The translations under genes were made by a program, and so were the position numbers. A stretch of DNA of 13,005 nucleotides, from contig JAOXYB010105270.1 of NCBI GenBank assembly GCA_028565635.1, forward strand, positions 1 through 13,005, in the 5' to 3' direction. The notes under the pieces are model-generated. The model saw only the letters and a program-made list of their open reading frames with translations. It ran no database searches and was not told where the DNA came from. Each line of letters begins with the position of its first letter. Positions within the stretch are counted from its first letter, which is position 1. Source of the DNA: Phoronis ovalis (Eukaryota; Phoronida; Phoronidae). Shown in pieces: positions 7,495 to 13,005 of the stretch.

Positions 7495-8341
7495 GTGACC
7501 TTAAAAATTAATTTAAAAATAACAAGTTGTCTTACATAAAGATTTCAAATACATTCCTCGAATACATGCGAATACTTAGAAGAAATATGAACACTGTGCT
7601 TTTTCTGCCTAGTTTCTCTTATGTAACAGCATTTCTGATTATAATATTTGCGTAATAGCCTGAAGGAAAGTTTCCGCATGGAGGTCACAAACAAACATAT
7701 ATATCCGCCTATAAGTCCAACAGTAGTCTTAGAAGGGACAGATAGAGCTTATCACGCCTTCAAGTAGGGGCATGATTATAACGGTGAGTTACAGGTTACA
7801 ACGGTTATATACAGGAATAGTATGTTTCTAATATTATTATATTTTTAAGTCCAAATTTTTAAAAAGCAGGGAAATTACCTTTCAGTCAGTTCCTGAACTT
7901 TTATTTTTAAGCAGCAAGGGAAGCCAGTGGATGTACAGGAGATTATCTAAAAACAAAGAAACTGTTTGCCTCGTGAACTATTATTTAAAGTCCATCCGTT
8001 TTACTTCTTTTTTTCTGAACACCTTTAAAAACCAAGATTTGATGTATACCAACCCTATGTATAACGGAATACAGTGCAATATAAAAAAATATATGTTAAA
8101 AATGTTGAAACGAGAATACAAAGAGAACGCGGAATACAAATCGAATATTGTTTTACTTTGTAACTTTATATGTGTTAATCGAACATAATATTTTTTTATG
8201 TTGAAGACCTTTTAATTTTTATTCAAGTACGTAATATTATATTATTTTAGTTATTTTGCAAAGATTCTAAACGTCTATGTTATAGAAATATTTCTTTTGG
8301 GTTAAGATGAGCCGTGAGCGATGCTTTAGTGTAGAGTGAGG
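7495..8341. other. AT-rich non-coding stretch
   Basis: No repeat array or RNA gene is seen. An 85-codon plus frame at 7931-8188 is Lys/Asn/Tyr-rich, as expected from AT-rich DNA. It has no motif I recognise and no splice or codon signal, so it is not called. Confidence 0.5.
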
Positions 8342-8418
8342 GAGAGACGGTATATTGTGCTTGTATAATCGCTTTTGTCTCGTACAAGCACCTCTTTTGT
8401 ACCGATCTTTGTCTCTCT
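8341..8418. other. Three-part imperfect hairpin, about 78 nt
   Basis: Three nested complementary blocks pair in order. GAGAGAC (8342-8348) pairs with GTCTCTC (8411-8417), with an extra G-U at the base. GGTA (8349-8352) pairs with TACC (8400-8403). GTGCTTGTA (8357-8365) pairs with TACAAGCAC (8383-8391). A 7-base bulge and a 4x8 internal loop separate the blocks, and the terminal loop is 17 bases. The total is 20 Watson-Crick pairs. The size suits a small structured RNA or a decayed inverted repeat. The asymmetric loops make a standard microRNA precursor less likely. Confidence 0.45.
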
Positions 8419-8648
8419 ATAATGGGATACGGTCTGGGATCCGCCTCTAGCAAAACTAAATATACGACACCTCTATAGAATATTGTATATTTATTTGAGT
8501 AACCTTGTTGTTTTACGTTGCTTTTTCATTTTCTACCTGCCTTGTTCCATTATTGTGGTTGAAAGAGTTAGGATATCAATGTAAATATACCAATAACCAG
8601 GTGTCCGAAGTAAAGGGAAGCACTCGGAAAACTGCAGGAAGAGTAGAT

Positions 8649-8692
8649 AGATATCAGATGCATTTTGTTTAGATATCTAATAGATTTTGTTA
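8649..8692. repeat. 22-bp imperfect duplication
   Basis: AGATATCAGATGCATTTTGT (from 8649) and AGATATCTAATAGATTTTGT (from 8671) start two adjacent 22-base copies matching at 17 positions. Confidence 0.6.
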
Positions 8693-9723
8693 AACGAACG
8701 TACTAACAAATTACTACTCAAAGTTTTATGAGCTGTTGGTCGGGTAAGTGCATGTGAAACAGGTGTTCAGATAAAGCAAGCCACGGCTCAGTTTACCTGT
8801 GTTAAAGCGAAGTCCAAAAAAATATCAGCGTATCAAAACAAATATATGTTTTTCGATAAAAAGAGCTCCGCAAACATTGTGTTATCTTAGGAGATTATAG
8901 ACGAACTAGGGGCGGAGTCATAAAAATGCCATGTTCATATAAATTACCTTCGTCATCAAGAGAGACGAACAAAAAATTCAAATGAATAATAGCGTATATT
9001 GAAAACGGGAGCCGGACACATTTCTGGAGACATAAAAGTTGTTGCATATGTAATTTGAATAAAATTAAGATAAACAACTTTATTTTTCAAAAATTATCAA
9101 ATAAGTGTCACCTGTCAAAATGTCAATCTTATATTTTATAATTAGAATGACATTATACATCGTTTTTTTTGTTATAAAACATAGATTTTGTACCATATGA
9201 TACTTCGAGATTCTGTTTTTGCATGTTGCTGATGCGGTTAATTAATTATAAGGTATTCATAAGAAATCGAATTTATTTATAGAATCGAAGCTTGTTATCT
9301 TCTATGGTATGTAAATGAAGTACAAAACAAAATAGGCAAATAATTCATTTCTTAGAAAACATCCGCTGTAGTCATCTCATAGTAATCAGTCCGTAATCTC
9401 AAGTGGCTCTCTGGCCAATCACTGACGATAAGACACAAGCTGTTCGGTTTAAAGTCTAACTCCAGCATGAAATAAAGTCTTGAGTATTTAGTGTTTGCTA
9501 ACAAGCAGCTGAACATATGAATCATAGCTTGTGGAAATGAAATTACGATGTCGTAATAACATTATAGTGTTCTACGTCTTATTTTGTTATCATGTTTCCT
9601 TTGCGATACTTGTATTTAGAATTCTGGCAGAAACTCAATTTTCTTTCTTGTAGAAATGATAGTAGTTTTACATAATATTTTAAAAAGACGGCATTATGCT
9701 TTATGATTAGGTTCTATAACACG
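8693..9723. other. AT-rich non-coding stretch, little recognised
   Basis: No gene, array or RNA gene is visible. CGG|GTAAGT at 8742-8750 is a fair splice donor. GAAATAAAGTCTTGAG near 9470 contains an AATAAA hexamer but no further 3'-end signal. A 60-codon minus frame (8895-9077) has no features. Confidence 0.5.
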
Positions 9724-9786
9724 TGTGAGTATTGTGAGTACTGTGAGTACTGTGAGTACTGTGAGTACTGTGAGTATTGTGAGTAT
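9724..9786. repeat. 9-bp minisatellite TGTGAGTAY, 7 copies
   Basis: Seven units run from 9724 with no indel. Units 1, 6 and 7 end in T and units 2-5 end in C, so the C variant amplified in the middle. Translation gives repeating Cys-Glu-Tyr in a 63-codon plus frame (9703-9894). I attribute this to the repeat, since nothing outside it resembles a protein. Confidence 0.97.
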
Positions 9787-10440
9787 TGTGGCTTAAATAA
9801 TTCATTAGAAGGACTTGACCGAAACTGCGGAGGCGTAAGTCTATCCCCTGGGTTATTTCTCACCACTGAGTCTCATCGGACCCTCTGTAATTAATCAGAT
9901 CACGGTAACAACTCGTTTTCGTTAATTAGAAATTAATTCCAGCGAGATTAATAGTCATTAAAGGAAGTGTGAAATATTAACTTACTCGTAAATGTGTTGT
10001 TTAGAAATAAGTCTTCGATGCTTTTGTCTGAAAATATATTCTGTCTACAAAAATGTTGTAACGTAAACATTAGTTAAACCTAATGGAGTTTTTGTGCTCA
10101 GCGTTATGTCAAATCTAATAAAATTTTAACAATTAAAACACAAAACTTGTAAAGTTGCCTAGCAAGATAATTCAGCAGTCTCTGTGATGGAATTGGGATT
10201 GACCGTATAAACTAAATGATAATACAAGAGTGAAACATTCTGAGTAAGAGCCATAAGGATTTCGGATTCTTCTCCTGGTCCAAACTTAGAATCTATCATT
10301 TAATCCCATTGTCAAAAGAACCAAAGGGCTGCTTAAAGTTTTAATTCTATTATATCGAAGCCAGCTGAACCCTATAACACGGTTACATCATGTTGATAGT
10401 ACCGAGGTATCCTCCGTAACCCACGGGACGTGACTGCAGA
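9787..10440. other. Unique stretch with a spaced inverted repeat
   Basis: TAAATGATA (10213-10221) and TATCATTTA (10294-10302) are exact reverse complements. GGGATT (10195-10200) and AATCCC (10302-10307) form an outer pair offset by 12 bases on the left. This could be the remains of a small inverted-repeat element of about 110 bases, but no target duplication is visible. GGC|GTAAGT near 9836 is a moderate donor. Confidence 0.4.
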
Positions 10441-10740
10441 AAATGATGAACCACGTGACCCTCCTACAAAGATAAAAGTACGGGAACTGTAGCGTGGTAA
10501 TGTGTCTGTCTGTGCTGTAACGTGTTATTATTCATTATAGAGGCAGAAGTGGTAAGCAACAATCAAACCAGACGGTCATTGATCTGCTTAAACGGCTTAA
10601 CGGATTATCAACGACTTAAAGACGATTAGCAACACTTGGAATAATAAGATCTTCCTATAATACGCTAGACCCCCTTGGATTTGGCTGTGTTAACCAGACG
10701 CGTTTTCAGATTTGTCACACCTGAGCATTCCAGGTAAGTT
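10440..10740 (+). promoter_or_regulatory. Candidate promoter and 5' exon ending in consensus donor
   Basis: In order the block holds GACGTGAC (10428) and CCACGTGACC (10452), the latter a USF/TFE-type E-box, then the TATA-like GATAAAAG (about 10471-10478). Transcribed from near 10500, it would give a non-coding exon ending either at GTG|GTAAGC (about 10552) or at CAG|GTAAGT (10731-10739). The second is a perfect nine-base donor consensus. No long ORF lies upstream of it, so it would be a 5' UTR exon of a gene lying outside the window. This is inference from motif order; no conserved coding sequence confirms it. Confidence 0.3.
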
Positions 10741-11578
10741 GACTGGTGACGACAATCGTGACCCGCTGTGGTTTTCCTATTTTTTTATATTCTCGTTCTG
10801 GGGCCTCAACTTTCAAAAGAATTGTGTGAACATAAAAAATAATTGATAAAGCTTGTCAACAACTTATCCTACAGATAGAAGTATTATTTTGTTCTTGTGG
10901 ACACACATCGATGGATTTTCTTTAAGGTTATTTAGTGCAAAGTAAAAACAATCAAAAGAAAGAAGGTGTCATGATGATAGGTGGAGGTAGGATATCTCAA
11001 AATAGAAAGACGCAACTCAACATCCTTAAGTTTCCTTCATTTAACTTTGTTTACTTTCGTTAATAAGTTCTGATTCATTTTTTTATATTAACTGGGGAAG
11101 GATGCTGGGAAATATCCCGGGAAGGATGCAGTTTATTAAAATGTTGTCAAATATAAAGTGTATTATTAGTACATCATAACTCCCCGATAACACATCGCCC
11201 TTTATCATTGGTTTAAAGTTATGAATGAACAATATCCATAAAGTTCAACTAATTGGTCGTATTAAACCGATGTTTTTATATAGTATTTTCTTTAATGTCC
11301 TCCAGGTAAGTCATAGTTTAATTAGTTTTTTGTTGTCAGGTATTAAAGGTTGGTGGTGTCAAGTTGTCTGCTATTTAAGCACATTGTCATCGCTTCTGGT
11401 TATATTTGCATTTTCCTTGTGTAAATTTACTGAGCATTTTCTGGGTCAACATAATCAGCTAGTGATTTATGAAATTTAACCCCACGACATTGTCACCCGG
11501 ACAGCTGTGCATGTTTCAACAGTTAACCTTGGCAGAACTGTATCAGTAACATTTAGTTTGGTTAGCCCGCGGGGAGCA
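10741..11578. other. Unique stretch with a second consensus splice donor
   Basis: CAG|GTAAGT recurs at 11303-11311, just after a pyrimidine-rich run (TTTTCTTTAATGTCCTCCAG) that also resembles an acceptor. It lies inside an 84-codon plus frame (11225-11479) of hydrophobic character with no recognised domain. GGGAAGGATGC is duplicated at 11095 and 11119 (24-base period). A palindromic E-box, ACAGCTGT, is at 11501-11508. Confidence 0.4.
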
Positions 11579-11581
11579 CAC

Positions 11582-11759
11582 GGTCAATGTCAGTTTGTGG
11601 TCAGATACCTTGACTATAATAGTTTATAATAATTAGTTACCAGCCGCCACGATCAGGCATCTGATGGTCGTGACTGACCGTAATCTTGTCGAGCGTAAGG
11701 AGATAAGATGATTAAAGTAATATTGACCAGTAGAGCATACGACATTATTGCTAAGGTCA
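11582..11759. promoter_or_regulatory. Cluster of nuclear-receptor-like half sites
   Basis: GGTCA or its complement occurs five times in 178 bases: 11582 and 11599 (plus), 11675 and 11724 (minus), and the extended AAGGTCA at 11753 (plus). Chance expectation for this pentamer on both strands at equal base use is about 0.35. A small hairpin (11648-11672, CACGATCAG against CTGATGGTCGTG, loop GCAT) lies in the middle. Motif evidence only. Confidence 0.25.
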
Positions 11760-12206
11760 TGAAGATAAGTTTGTACATATTTATAACGGTATCATAATAA
11801 ATTGTTACCTCAGACTCTGTGTCCTTAAATGTCTGATTAAACAGAGATTATCACAATAACACGGCATATTCACGATAAGATAACACAGAAAATTGATCGT
11901 AAATACTAAACTAAATACTAAACTGGCATTCGTCCTTTTTCACACTACTGATTACAAATTATTTTGTCAAAAACTTGCTTATTGCAGAATATTTTTGTTG
12001 CGATAGTTTACTACAATGCTTGTGTTGAACTTAAACTATTATCGATGAATCATAGTAAAGTTCCCAGGCAACAAAATTATTGGTTCGCTCAAAGTTATAG
12101 TAATAACTTGTCTTTTCGGCATTTTAACATTATTTAAAACCCGACACGAAAGAACTCTAAGTAACAAAACAATATGTACGATTACACAGAGATATCAGCG
12201 CAATGA
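11760..12206. other. AT-rich non-coding stretch
   Basis: Only a two-copy 12-base repeat, AAATACTAAACT (11901 and 11913), is visible. No coding frame or RNA gene is seen. Confidence 0.5.
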
Positions 12207-12219
12207 CGCCATCTGGTGT
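12207..12219 (-). promoter_or_regulatory. CTCF-like motif, minus orientation
   Basis: CGCCATCTGGTGT reads ACACCAGATGGCG on the minus strand and matches 12 of 13 positions of CCASYAGRKGGCR; only the first base differs. CACCAGATGGC-type cores are common among known animal CTCF sites. The orientation is opposite to the motif at 5635-5647. One such match is expected by chance at this scale, so binding is unproven. Confidence 0.35.
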
Positions 12220-12414
12220 TTGCTAAGGGAATCAAACTCTGTTAATTTAGCCCACTGAGAGACTGCAGGCAAAAATAGTGAAAAAATACCAAATGTTTGG
12301 AATAGACTAAACTAAATAAGAATATAATTATCACTAAACACAATTTACGGTTTGTGTCGAGACATGCTGACTACGAATATTCACTGTAGGCAAGTCTGTC
12401 CGCAGTAAAATGGT

Positions 12415-12454
12415 CAACCCGCATCAACCCGCATCAACCCGCATCAACCCGCAT
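12415..12454. repeat. 10-bp minisatellite CAACCCGCAT, 4 copies
   Basis: Four identical units start at 12415, 12425, 12435 and 12445, followed by a broken unit, CAATCATTT. Perfect identity suggests recent expansion. Confidence 0.97.
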
Positions 12455-12897
12455 CAATCATTTATTCATTTTTCACCAATGAAACTGTAACGTTTAAACA
12501 ACCTTCTTTGTTTTAGAAATCTAGATTTTGATTCGATAGGTTTAGAATATTTTCAGATATATGTACAACCGACTTTTAACACAATTATTATTAGTCTTTC
12601 GATTTGTTTTTAAACAATAGAATACAGTTTGTTTGTCAACAGTTTTTAGTAAGGATATAAAAGTAAACAAACTTACATTTTGTAAAGGAAATGTGACATG
12701 AAAACAGTTGACACGGGTCCATTCAGACTTTGCCATGTTGATGCTATTTCGGTAGGAATGCGGTTGAAACCGTGCCACATATAATTTAATTATTCACAGT
12801 CAGAATTTAATTGGAATAATTAAACATGTCATGTATTCACTTAACAGAACCCAAATCTTATACCTTGATACCTTGAGTGAGTAAACGTTCACTACGT
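12455..12897. other. AT-rich non-coding stretch
   Basis: A 78-codon minus frame (12542-12778) has no recognisable domain. Homeodomain-type TTAATTAT and TAATTAAA strings cluster at 12780-12825. An 8-base direct repeat, TACCTTGA, occurs at 12861 and 12869. Confidence 0.5.
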
Positions 12898-12900
12898 GGG

Positions 12901-12956
12901 CGTGGTCTACTGAGCTGATTGGGTATGACGTGGACGACTGAGGAGCTAATAGGTAT
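12901..12956. repeat. Diverged 28-bp tandem duplication with promoter-like motifs
   Basis: CGTGGTCTACTGAGCTGATT (from 12901) and CGTGGACGACTGAGGAGCTA (from 12929) start two copies, each ending GGTAT. The copies are 26 and 28 bases long and about 70% alike. The block and its left edge also include a KLF-type GTGGGCGTGG (from 12896), an inverted CCAAT (12918) and a CRE half site, TGACGT (12926-12931). It may be part of a promoter beyond the right edge. Confidence 0.55.
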
Positions 12957-13005
12957 TCCTTGATGAAAATCCACAATCTTTTCCATTTAGTGTTCCTGGT
13001 GCGAG

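Noticed and set aside
7931-8188. 85-codon Lys/Asn-rich frame
   Set aside because: Composition is as expected for AT-rich non-coding DNA. I see no domain, no usable start context and no splice signals.
9465-9500. Polyadenylation site (AATAAA with GT-rich tail)
   Set aside because: AATAAA is common in DNA this AT-rich, and no exon or ORF precedes it.
9703-9894. Cys-Glu-Tyr repeat protein
   Set aside because: The peptide comes only from the 9-bp array. The few residues before and after it show no domain, and a cysteine-rich peptide claim would need transcript support.

Overview
The window looks like non-coding nuclear DNA from a eukaryote, most likely an invertebrate animal. It is roughly two thirds A+T and both strands are dense in stop codons. 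No bacterial-style operon, Shine-Dalgarno site, tRNA, rRNA or CRISPR array is visible. CpG is not strongly depleted, low-copy minisatellites are very frequent, and there are good eukaryotic splice-donor and TATA-like motifs. I cannot name the lineage from the sequence. I recognise no protein-coding gene. The open frames longer than 60 codons are either products of tandem repeats whose unit is a multiple of 3, or AT-rich frames with no recognisable domain.

Layout. 1-596 is a decayed satellite block with units of about 66, 33-36 and 60-70 bp. 597-1921 is unique sequence with a TATA/CCAAT-like promoter candidate (near 660), a 54-bp duplication (1021-1128) and a compact cluster of transcription-factor-like sites (1500-1660). 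1922-2356 holds two minisatellites (23 and 30 bp), followed by a TA/GATA microsatellite at 2739. 2786-4950 is unique AT-rich DNA with 52-bp and 45-bp two-copy duplications. 4953-5445 stacks three unrelated minisatellites (12, 29 and 18 bp) within 500 bases. A CTCF-like site lies at 5635, and GC-rich duplications follow at 5749-5929.

The clearest discrete element is a 138-bp palindromic transposon at 7161-7298. It has 38-bp terminal inverted repeats and a perfect 8-bp target-site duplication. It is a non-autonomous DNA transposon (MITE), and the end structure best fits the Merlin superfamily. Downstream lie a 16-bp array (7433), a bulged hairpin (8342-8418), a 9-bp array (9724), a possible promoter and 5' exon (10440-10740) ending in a perfect CAG|GTAAGT donor, a cluster of nuclear-receptor-like half sites (11582-11759), a second CTCF-like site in the opposite orientation (12207), a 10-bp array (12415) and a diverged 28-bp duplication at the right end.

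There is no gene set that works together here. If the window has a function it is regulatory: enhancer-like clusters, possible 5' UTR exons, and two CTCF-like motifs facing each other. I did not find convincing evidence of a new biological system; the MITE and the splice/promoter candidates are the items most worth testing.
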